This document shows, piece after piece, positions 1-5,822 of a stretch of 8,854 nt of DNA. The stretch's first letter is position 1, and each line of letters begins with the position of its first letter. Position numbers and translations under genes: made by a program. Under the pieces are notes generated by a model. The model was not told the origin of the DNA. It searched no databases and was given only the letters and a program-made list of their open reading frames with translations. Source of the DNA: Phycisphaerae bacterium (GTDB lineage Bacteria; Planctomycetota; Phycisphaerae; SM23-33); NCBI GenBank assembly GCA_030610965.1, contig JAUWQU010000103.1, positions 1 to 8,854 on the forward strand. The letters are read 5' to 3'.

Positions 1-114
1 CAGCAGCAGTGCTCCGGCGTCGGAAGTAATTCGAGGATCGGCTTGACGAATCTTGATCGAGCGGTTAAAGGTAGGCTCGAACAGCCATCCATGGCGTTCA
101 CCCATTGGGTTCAT
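1..114 (-). CDS. IS1380-family-like transposase, N-terminal 38 residues (runs off the left edge)
   Basis: Reading the minus strand from an ATG at 114-112 gives 38 uninterrupted codons to the window edge. The peptide begins MNPMGERHGWLFEPTFN and continues through RSIKIRQADPRITSDAGALLL. I recognise this as the start of IS1380-family DDE transposases, whose N-termini typically carry an F-N-R-S-x-K pattern followed by a T-S-D-A-G-A-L-L-L segment. The catalytic DDE residues would lie beyond base 1 and cannot be checked. A purine-rich ACGGAG (minus strand, 120-115) directly abuts the ATG, which is too close for a normal Shine-Dalgarno site, so the start rests on the family match. The gene points away from everything else in the window. 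Family assignment is from memory of the motif, not a search. Confidence 0.75.
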   Translation of the reverse strand, partial: MNPMGERHGWLFEPTFNRSIKIRQADPRITSDAGALLL

Positions 115-170
115 CTCCGTTCTGTGCGTTGAGGATTGGAATACCCTCTTTTTACGCGACAGAACGGGGC
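1..170 (-). mobile_element. Right-hand end of an IS1380-like insertion sequence, boundary approximate
   Basis: The partial transposase implies an IS whose 5' end lies between its start codon (114) and the dGTPase remnant (about 170-212). On the minus strand the stretch 169-155 reads CCCCGTTCTGTCGCG, a plausible terminal repeat, followed by an AT-rich TAAAAAGAGGG that could hold the transposase promoter. The matching inverted repeat and the target duplication lie outside the window, so the boundary at about 170 is a guess. Confidence 0.4.
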
Positions 171-211
171 TGCGCATCAAGAAACTCGTTCAGTTTGGTG
201 AATAATCCGGG

Positions 212-571
212 GTGAAAGACTCCAAGGCTGCCGCATTCGTAAAAGCATGTCGGAAGCTGAACCGCTCCCAGGTTTACTGCTCAGACGAGACATTGAAGCT
301 GGAGTTGATGGGACGCAGGATAATCTGGGACCTGATGGACCTGTTCTGGGAAGGAGTGAAACACGCGGACCCAGAGAAGGAAGATACAAAAACCTTCGCC
401 GGCAAGGCGTATAATCTTCTGTCAGACAACTACCGGAGCGTCTTCCAGCACGAGATGAAGGACAAGAAGCTCCCGGAGACTTATTGCCGTTTGCAGTTGC
501 TGACCGATTACATCTGCGGCATGACGGACACGTTCGCCGCGGCGCTTCATCGAAGGCTGATGAATGGCTAA
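212..571 (+). pseudogene. dGTP triphosphohydrolase (dGTPase), C-terminal fragment only
   Basis: The 119-codon frame (GTG at 212) matches the C-terminal, HD-associated domain of dGTPases. Residues about 22-50 read VYCSDETLKLELMGRR followed by a DLMDLFWEG helix, and residues about 91-115 read YCRLQLLTDYICGMTDTF, the well-conserved Y-x-L-Q-L-x-T-D-Y-I-x-G-M-T-D block near the end of the family. Family members are usually about 400-500 aa and carry an N-terminal HD domain with metal-binding His/Asp; none of that is here. Upstream in the same frame is a TAA at 203-205, and before it a short stretch IKKLVQFGE (176-202) that could be more of the same gene. I infer that the IS to the left removed or separated the catalytic part. 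It overlaps the next gene by 8 nt, so the two were probably translationally coupled. A genuine stand-alone small protein is less likely. Confidence 0.7.
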
Positions 572-1481
572 GCATGGCTACGACAAGCTGGAGGCCCAAC
601 TGCAAGGACGAGCGGCCGAATTCCTTGCTGCTCAAACGGCGCATAGGATTCCCCTCAAGCCGCTGCTCCAAGAGCTTGCTCGGCTCGGCCAGACGGCCTA
701 CCTGTTCGGAGGAATGCTGCGCGACCTCATGCTTCGAGGCCTCAGCCAGGACCCCCATGACGTGGACATCGTCGTAGCCAAGTTCACTCCATCCCTGCTG
801 TCCTACCTGGAGCCCTACGTCCGACGAAAGACCAGATTCGGCGGGCTTGAGGTCTCAATTGGGCATTGGGACGTGGACATTTGGGAGCTTTCAGAAACCT
901 GGGCGTTCCGGGAAGGGCTCGTGGGATGCCGCGGCTTTGAAGACCTCCCGAAGACGACATTCCTCAACCTCCAGGCGGTTGCCGCGGAGGTGCCTTCCTC
1001 GCCGGGAAAGACGGGGAGGATCGTGGAACATGGCTTCTTCCAGGCAATTAGCCGGCGCACGGTGGACATCAACTTTGAGGACAATCCATTCCCCGGCTAT
1101 TGCGTTCTGAGTGCGCTGACGACGGCGTACTCGCTTGACTTCGCCCTGGCGCCCAGGCTGATCAGGTACATCCTGCATTACGGCGGCAAAGCGGATTTGG
1201 AGGAGTTGTGCCTCTATCAGGCCCGACGGCACGGACGCTGCCTCTACGGGCGCGATGTCCTCCAAACCTGGATCACGCACCTGGCCAAGAGTCATAGGGA
1301 AGCGCCGTCCACGCCGGTTGAGCTGCCACGCCATCGGGCTATGCAGCACCATCTTCCCTGGGGCCGACGAGACGCATGCCCCACCACCGGCCTCTCTGAG
1401 GCGCCCTGGGACGAGGACCGTAACGCCACAGAGCAACGAGCCCCGCTGGCATTTGGTGGTCAGCAGGGAACGCTCTTCTAG
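564..1481 (+). CDS. Poly(A)-polymerase/CCA-type nucleotidyltransferase of unknown role
   Basis: This 305-aa protein has the active-site pattern of a pol-beta-fold nucleotidyltransferase of the poly(A) polymerase/CCA-adding head type: YLFGGMLRDLML at residues 46-57, then DVDIVV with D66 and D68, and a third carboxylate in DVDIWE (D103 or D105). A second conserved-looking block is DINFEDNPFPG (168-178). Such enzymes transfer nucleotides to RNA or small molecules. It lacks the long RNA-binding C-terminal part of housekeeping CCA enzymes, so tRNA repair is unlikely and the substrate is unknown. The ATG at 564 overlaps the dGTPase remnant by 8 nt, implying one transcript. Residues from about 266 (WGRRDACPT) onward look like translated repeat rather than folded protein, so the original C-terminus may be altered. 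GC content is visibly lower than in the downstream genes, suggesting transfer. Confident on the fold, not on function. Confidence 0.7.
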   Translation: MAKHGYDKLEAQLQGRAAEFLAAQTAHRIPLKPLLQELARLGQTAYLFGGMLRDLMLRGLSQDPHDVDIVVAKFTPSLLSYLEPYVRRKTRFGGLEVSIGHWDVDIWELSETWAFREGLVGCRGFEDLPKTTFLNLQAVAAEVPSSPGKTGRIVEHGFFQAISRRTVDINFEDNPFPGYCVLSALTTAYSLDFALAPRLIRYILHYGGKADLEELCLYQARRHGRCLYGRDVLQTWITHLAKSHREAPSTPVELPRHRAMQHHLPWGRRDACPTTGLSEAPWDEDRNATEQRAPLAFGGQQGTLF

Positions 1482-1490
1482 CGCGGGGCC

Positions 1491-1530
1491 CTGGCTCGCA
1501 GGGCTCCGACAGAACGTAAGAGCGAGCCAG
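1491..1530. repeat. Inverted repeat downstream of the nucleotidyltransferase gene
   Basis: CTGGCTCGC (1491-1499) is the exact reverse complement of GCGAGCCAG (1522-1530), a 9-bp stem with a 22-nt loop. It starts 9 nt after the stop codon. There is no T-run after it, so it is not a classical terminator, although it could stabilise the mRNA end. The rest of the gap to 1692 holds no credible gene. A second frame stays open to 1563 but has no recognisable family. Confidence 0.4.
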
Positions 1531-1617
1531 ATCGCCGTGGCGCTTCGGGAAATCATGAAGTAGGAAAAACTGTGCGATTCCTCGGGCGGTTTTCGCGTTT
1601 AACATGGTGCGCCGGCG

Positions 1618-1623
1618 TATGAT
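1618..1623 (+). promoter_or_regulatory. Possible -10 element for the PQQ-like propeller gene
   Basis: TATGAT lies 69 nt before the ATG at 1693, in the context GGCGTATGATGATT. No convincing -35 is present at 16-18 bp spacing. The same CGTATGATG string recurs ahead of the quinolinate synthase gene (7487-7495), which gives it slight support. This is a sequence resemblance only. Confidence 0.25.
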
Positions 1624-1680
1624 GATTCTGCCGGATTCGAAAAGAGTGGCGATAGAACGTTCAGGACTTTAAGAGCTTTC

Positions 1681-1685
1681 GGGAG
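1681..1685 (+). promoter_or_regulatory. Shine-Dalgarno site of the PQQ-like propeller gene
   Basis: GGGAG followed by a 7-nt spacer (AAGAACT) precedes the ATG at 1693. This supports the start that places a signal peptide at the N-terminus. Confidence 0.6.
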
Positions 1686-1692
1686 AAGAACT

Positions 1693-2943
1693 ATGTCCAG
1701 AGTTGCTTGGATACTTTGTGCGTGTGCGTTGATGGCGATTCCTTGCGTGGCGGCGGATTGGCCCCAGTACGGCGGGCCTGACCGGACCAACATCTCAGCC
1801 GAGACGGGCTTGCCCAGGGCCTTCCCGGCCGGCGGGCTGAAGGTCCTGTGGGAGGTCAGGGCAGGCGCCGGTTACGGCGGCGCGGCCATACAGGACTCGA
1901 AGGTCTACTTCCTCGACCGCGTGGCGGGCCGCAGCGACGTGCTCCGCTGTTTGGACCTGGAATCCGGCAAGGACGAGTGGTCTTACAGCTACCCGGCCCC
2001 GGGCAAGATCTCGCACGACGGTTCGCGCAGCGTGCCGAGCGTCGACGACAAGTACGTTTTCACCATCGGCTGCTTCGGGCAGATGCACTGCATCAGCAAG
2101 AAGACCCACAAGCCGGTGTGGTCCAAGAAGATCACCAAGGACTTCGGCGACGCCGGACGTTTGCCGACGTGGGGCTATTCGCAGTCGCCGCTGCTGTACC
2201 AGGATGTTGTAATAATCGCCCCGCAGACCGCCGAGGCCGGCCTGGTGGCGCTCGACAAGGCCACAGGCAAGGAGCGATGGCGCAGCGGACCCGTGGGCAA
2301 AGCCCATTACGTATCGCCGGTCGTGGTCAACATCGGCGGCATCGAGCAGGCGATCATCGTCAACGCCAACGGCGCGACGGCGGTAGACGCCGCCACCGGC
2401 AAGAAGCTGTGGAACTACGACGGCTGGTCGTGCAGGATATCGATACCCAACATCACGAGCATCGGCGACGGGCGCGTGGTGATCACCGGCGGGTACAAGG
2501 CCGGCACGGTCATGATCAAGGTCTCGCAGTCCGGCGGAAAGTGGCAGGCCAAGGAGTTGTGGCGAAACGACAAGATCAACAGCCAGATGAACCCCGCCCT
2601 GCTGTACAAGGACCACCTCTACATCAACTCGAACTCAAACGAGGCCAGCGACGGGCTGATGTGCGTGGACCTCGACGGCAAGATCCTCTGGCAGACGGGC
2701 CAGAGCCCCAACTTCCAGCGAGGGCACACGCTGCTGGTCGATGGCATGCTGTACATCATCGAGGGCAAGCTCGGCTCGCTGCACCTTGTGGAACTCTCGC
2801 CGGAGAGCTACAAGGAAGTCGGCAAGATTGAAAGCCTGCTGAGCGGCAGGGAAATCTGGGCCCCATTGAGCCTCTGCGGCACAAAGCTTATCATCCGAGA
2901 TCAGTCCAAGATGCTCTGCCTGGACCTGACAAAGGGGCAGTAG
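1693..2943 (+). CDS. Secreted PQQ-like beta-propeller repeat protein
   Basis: The 416-aa product starts with a signal peptide (MSRVAWILCACALMAIPCVA, residues 1-20), so it is exported. The mature start DWPQYGGPDRTN (22-33) is the typical opening of planctomycete PQQ-like/BamB-like propeller proteins. The body shows repeated propeller-blade motifs of the form LDxxTGKxxW: CLDLESGKDEW, ALDKATGKERW, VDAATGKKLW and CVDLDGKILW, spaced along the chain. PQQ-like propellers either bind the quinone cofactor in dehydrogenases or act as protein scaffolds. I see no separate catalytic domain or haem motif, so a structural or binding role is more likely than a dehydrogenase. No lipobox is evident: the Cys at 9, 11 and 18 lack an LxGC context. 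It is separated from the next gene by a long palindromic repeat, so shared transcription is uncertain. The specific function is unknown. Confidence 0.85.
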   Translation: MSRVAWILCACALMAIPCVAADWPQYGGPDRTNISAETGLPRAFPAGGLKVLWEVRAGAGYGGAAIQDSKVYFLDRVAGRSDVLRCLDLESGKDEWSYSYPAPGKISHDGSRSVPSVDDKYVFTIGCFGQMHCISKKTHKPVWSKKITKDFGDAGRLPTWGYSQSPLLYQDVVIIAPQTAEAGLVALDKATGKERWRSGPVGKAHYVSPVVVNIGGIEQAIIVNANGATAVDAATGKKLWNYDGWSCRISIPNITSIGDGRVVITGGYKAGTVMIKVSQSGGKWQAKELWRNDKINSQMNPALLYKDHLYINSNSNEASDGLMCVDLDGKILWQTGQSPNFQRGHTLLVDGMLYIIEGKLGSLHLVELSPESYKEVGKIESLLSGREIWAPLSLCGTKLIIRDQSKMLCLDLTKGQ

Positions 2944-2954
2944 AAGAAGCGGTC

Positions 2955-3171
2955 TCATCGCAGAGAACGCGGAGAACGCGGAGAAAAGAGTAAGAGAAGA
3001 AGAAGCTGGATGGGGATTACATGGATTAAAGGATTACAGGGAAGAAACAGCATGCAAGAGTCATTCTGTTCTGCATCTTCTCATATCCATGTAATCTCTT
3101 AATCCGTGTAATCCCCCTCAAGATGTTTCTTCTTCTCCTCTTCTCAGCGTTCTCCGCGAACTCTGCGATGA
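2955..3171. repeat. Nested palindromic repeat with two 9-nt tandem units
   Basis: The outer arms TCATCGCAGAG (2955-2965) and CTCTGCGATGA (3161-3171) are exact reverse complements. Inside them the left arm has three 9-mers, CGCAGAGAA then CGCGGAGAA twice (2959-2985), mirrored imperfectly at about 3137-3167. The inner arms GGGGATTACA (3012-3021) and TGTAATCCCC (3107-3116) are also complementary. They sit within a second run of near-9-nt units, GGATTACAT, GGATTAAA and GGATTACAG (3014-3039), mirrored at about 3085-3116. The whole fills almost all of the 254-bp gap between the propeller and hydrolase genes. It resembles dispersed, non-coding, MITE-like repeats that I recall from planctomycete and other environmental genomes. 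As RNA it would fold into a long imperfect hairpin. Confidence 0.8.
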
Positions 3172-3197
3172 AATCCTCCCAACGGAAAGGCCGACGC

Positions 3198-3959
3198 ATG
3201 ACCGACGACGCCGAGACGCCCAAGATCATCGAGGTCGCCGACGGGTTGTGCGTGCGGCAGGAGATCGACAACCTCACCTGGATCGACATGGGTGACTGCG
3301 GCATCGTCGTCGACGCCCTCGAGCAGCCCGACGCCAAGGACGAGGTATTCGCCGCCATCCGCCGAACGCTGGCCGGCAAGCCGCTGCGGTACGTGCTCAA
3401 CACGCACACCCATTACGACCACGTCGTGCTGAACGACGCCTTCCGGCGCGAGTTCGGCGCGGAAATCATCAACCACCAGACCGCACCCGTAGGCCCCGGA
3501 GGCCGGTGGTTTAGAGGCAGCCGGCGAAGCCTGCACTGGATCCACATGCCGGGCTGTCATACCGACGAGGACTGCGTCGCGTGGATTCCCGAGAACCGCG
3601 TGCTGCTCGTCGGCGACATCTTCGGCTGGGGGCTGATCCCGCTGACGGTCAACCTCCGGGCCGAGACGGCCAAGCTGCTGCTGGATACCTACCAGAGGCT
3701 CATCGACCTCGACCCGGCCGTGATGATTTCCGGCCACGGGCCGCTGGGCGACAAGACGACGCTCGAGCGGTGGGTGGAATACTTCCACTGGCTGCGCGGG
3801 CGGTGTGAAGAGTTAGTCGCGGCCGGGCTCAGCGACGAGCAGATCGCCGCCGAGATCGCCCCGCCGGACGACATGAAGGACTGGTGGCGATTCCAGTCCT
3901 GGAAGCATGCTGACAGTGTGTCGAAGATGATCAAGCCGATCCGCAAAGGCTGGCTGTAG
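3198..3959 (+). CDS. Metallo-beta-lactamase-fold hydrolase
   Basis: The 253-aa product carries the family's metal ligands in order: HTHYDH at residues 70-75, H121 in PGCHTDED, D140 in LLVGDIF and H180 in SGHGPLG. These form a two-metal site that activates water for hydrolysis; family substrates include thioesters, lactones, sulfate esters and nucleic acids. The substrate here cannot be named. No signal peptide follows this start, so it is probably cytoplasmic. I chose the ATG at 3198, preceded by GGAAAGG (3184-3190). The open frame extends back to 3123, but the extra 25 residues (MFLLLLFSAFSANSAM and on) are translated from the palindromic repeat and only mimic a signal peptide. The C-terminal third (residues about 200-253) is helical-looking and has no motif I recognise. 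The sulfatase starts 23 nt after the stop, so the two are likely co-transcribed. Confidence 0.85.
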   Translation: MTDDAETPKIIEVADGLCVRQEIDNLTWIDMGDCGIVVDALEQPDAKDEVFAAIRRTLAGKPLRYVLNTHTHYDHVVLNDAFRREFGAEIINHQTAPVGPGGRWFRGSRRSLHWIHMPGCHTDEDCVAWIPENRVLLVGDIFGWGLIPLTVNLRAETAKLLLDTYQRLIDLDPAVMISGHGPLGDKTTLERWVEYFHWLRGRCEELVAAGLSDEQIAAEIAPPDDMKDWWRFQSWKHADSVSKMIKPIRKGWL

Positions 3960-3970
3960 GCCGGCGGCAA

Positions 3971-3975
3971 AGGAG
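3971..3975 (+). promoter_or_regulatory. Strong Shine-Dalgarno site of the sulfatase gene
   Basis: AGGAG with a 7-nt spacer (AATTATC) precedes the ATG at 3983. It fixes the sulfatase start and keeps the twin-arginine signal intact. Confidence 0.75.
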
Positions 3976-3982
3976 AATTATC

Positions 3983-5761
3983 ATGCGTTCGCTTTCACGA
4001 AGAGCGTTTCTGAAGTCCGTCGGCCTGGCCGCCGCGGCGATTGCGGCGCCTCGGGCGCTGCGAGGCGCGCCGGTCAACACAGGAGCCAGCAAGATGTCGC
4101 GACCCAATATCATCATCATGATGTCCGACGACATGGGCTTTTCGGACCTCGGCTGCTACGGCGGGGAGATCGAGACGCCTAACCTCGACGCCCTGGCCGC
4201 CAGCGGGCTGCGGTTCTCGCAGTTCTACAACACCGCCCGGTGCTGCCCCACGCGGGCCAGCCTTTTGACGGGCCTCCACCCGCACCAGGCGGGCGTGGGG
4301 CACATGATGAACGACCGCGGCGTGGACGGCTACCGCGGCGACCTCAGCAAGAAGTGCGTCACCATCGCCGAGGCGCTCAAGCCGGCCGGGTATGGCACGT
4401 ACCTGGCCGGGAAGTGGCACGTTACGAAGCACGTCAGGCCCGGCGTCTCGAAGGACAACTGGCCGTGCCAGCGCGGGTTCGACCGGTTCTACGGCACGAT
4501 CCACGGGGCGGGCAGCTTCTACGACCCCAACAGCCTGACACGCGACAACACGCTGATCTCGCCCTGCGCCGACGAGCAGTACAAGCCCGAGAAGTACTAC
4601 TATACCGACGCCATCAGCGACCACGCGGTAAGGTTCATCTCCGATCACTTCAGCACCTACGCCGACAAGCCGCTGTTCATGTACGTCGCATACACGGCCG
4701 CCCACTGGCCGATGCAGGCCCTGGCCAAGGACATCGCCAAGTACCGCGGCAAGTATGACGGCGGCTACGGGCCTGTCCGCAAGGCGCGCTTCGAGCGGGC
4801 CCGCAAGCTCGGCCTGATTCGCGAGCAATGGCCTCTCTCTCCGCAGGCCGGCGACTGGGACGCCGTGGCCGACAAGGCATGGGAGGCCCGGTGCATGGAG
4901 GTATACGCAGCCATGGTCGACAACATGGACCAGGGCATCGGGCGGATCGTGGCTGAACTGAAGAAACGCGGGCAGCTCGACAACACGCTGATCATGTTCC
5001 TCGAGGACAACGGCGCCTGCGCCGAGGGCATGGGCCGTGGAGCCCGCAAGGGCGGCGACGCCAAGGATGCGGCCCGCCCAGCCAAGCCGCCGCTGCCGCC
5101 CATGGACCCGGCGGCTCTTCAGTTGGACATGATCCCCAAGCAATCGCGCGATGGCTGGCCCACCCGCCAGGGCGTCGGCGTCATGCCCGGGCCAGACGCC
5201 ACTTACATAGGCTACGGCAGGTCGTGGGCGAACGTCTCCCACACACCGTTCCGCGAGTACAAGCATTGGGTGCTTGAGGGCGGCATCTCCACGCCGCTGA
5301 TCGTCCACTGGCCCGCGCGAGTGACCGACAAGGGCAAGCTCCGCCACCAGCCAGGCCAGCTCGTCGACCTGATGGCCACGTGCGTGGACGTCGCCGGCGC
5401 GACCTACCCCACGCGATTCGCCGGCAACGATATCATTCCGATGGAAGGCCGGAGCCTCGTTCCCGCGTTCGACGACAAGCCAATCCAGCGCGAGGCCCTC
5501 TACTGGGAGCACGAGAACAACCGCGCCATCCGACGCGACAACTGGAAGCTCGTCAGCAAAGGTGGCAAGCCGGGGGAACTCTACGACATGCACGCCGACC
5601 GCACAGAGTTGCATGACCTCGCATCCGAGAAGCCAGAGTTGGTGACCGAGCTGTCAGCGATGTGGAACGCCTGGGCCATCCGGGCGCATGTGCTGCCCAA
5701 CAGAAGACCCCAGCCGCCCAAGAGCGACAAGAAACCCAAGCGAGGCAAGAGGAACAAGTAA
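3983..5761 (+). CDS. Tat-exported formylglycine-dependent sulfatase (arylsulfatase type)
   Basis: The 592-aa enzyme should hydrolyse sulfate esters, in planctomycetes often those of algal or mucin polysaccharides; the actual substrate is unknown. It begins with a twin-arginine signal (SRRAFLK, residues 5-11, followed by a hydrophobic Ala-rich stretch), so it is probably exported folded. The core starts RPNIIIMMSDDMG, with metal ligands D49 and D50. The sulfatase signature CCPTRASLLTG begins at C87, which a formylglycine-generating enzyme must oxidise; R91 completes C-x-P-x-R. Other family residues seen are K144 and H146 in GKWH, H241 in AAHWP, D342 and N343 in EDNG, and K427. An insertion (residues about 353-385) is rich in Ala, Pro and Lys, and the last 20 residues form a very basic tail. 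No formylglycine-generating enzyme is encoded in this window. Position behind the hydrolase gene suggests a two-gene operon. Sure of the class, not of the substrate. Confidence 0.95.
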   Translation: MRSLSRRAFLKSVGLAAAAIAAPRALRGAPVNTGASKMSRPNIIIMMSDDMGFSDLGCYGGEIETPNLDALAASGLRFSQFYNTARCCPTRASLLTGLHPHQAGVGHMMNDRGVDGYRGDLSKKCVTIAEALKPAGYGTYLAGKWHVTKHVRPGVSKDNWPCQRGFDRFYGTIHGAGSFYDPNSLTRDNTLISPCADEQYKPEKYYYTDAISDHAVRFISDHFSTYADKPLFMYVAYTAAHWPMQALAKDIAKYRGKYDGGYGPVRKARFERARKLGLIREQWPLSPQAGDWDAVADKAWEARCMEVYAAMVDNMDQGIGRIVAELKKRGQLDNTLIMFLEDNGACAEGMGRGARKGGDAKDAARPAKPPLPPMDPAALQLDMIPKQSRDGWPTRQGVGVMPGPDATYIGYGRSWANVSHTPFREYKHWVLEGGISTPLIVHWPARVTDKGKLRHQPGQLVDLMATCVDVAGATYPTRFAGNDIIPMEGRSLVPAFDDKPIQREALYWEHENNRAIRRDNWKLVSKGGKPGELYDMHADRTELHDLASEKPELVTELSAMWNAWAIRAHVLPNRRPQPPKSDKKPKRGKRNK

Positions 5762-5808
5762 GGGCCGGCGGCAGATGCTTGCCGCTTCCACTTGCGCCCC
5801 GGTGCGGG

Positions 5809-5814
5809 CATAAT
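5809..5814 (+). promoter_or_regulatory. Possible -10 element for a leaderless murJ transcript
   Basis: CATAAT (TATAAT with one mismatch) ends 8 nt before the murJ ATG at 5823. Transcription would begin at or within about two bases of the start codon. No Shine-Dalgarno-like purine run lies in the 15 nt before the ATG, which agrees with a leaderless message. The -35 region at proper spacing is poor. Confidence 0.35.
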
Positions 5815-5822
5815 GTTCCGCC

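Noticed and set aside
177..758. Minus-strand open frame of 193 codons across the dGTPase fragment
   Set aside because: It crosses two recognisable + strand genes and shows only Ser/Arg/Pro-rich shadow composition.
1458..1478. C-terminal QQGTLF of the nucleotidyltransferase as a sliding-clamp-binding motif
   Set aside because: The usual consensus is QL(S/D)LF; only part of it matches, and this end may be repeat-derived.
1255..1563. Second + frame overlapping the nucleotidyltransferase end, considered as a frameshifted continuation
   Set aside because: Its tail (GLRQNVRASQIAVALREIMK) looks protein-like, but the overlapping part does not, and no slippery site or family match supports a frameshift.
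2955..3171. Repeats considered as a CRISPR array
   Set aside because: Units are 9 nt, contiguous and mirrored, with no spacers and no cas genes nearby.
3995..5614. Long minus-strand open frame of 539 codons opposite the sulfatase
   Set aside because: It lies wholly inside a clear sulfatase gene, has low-complexity Val/Ala/Arg/Gly content and no family motif. It is a by-product of GC-rich codon use.
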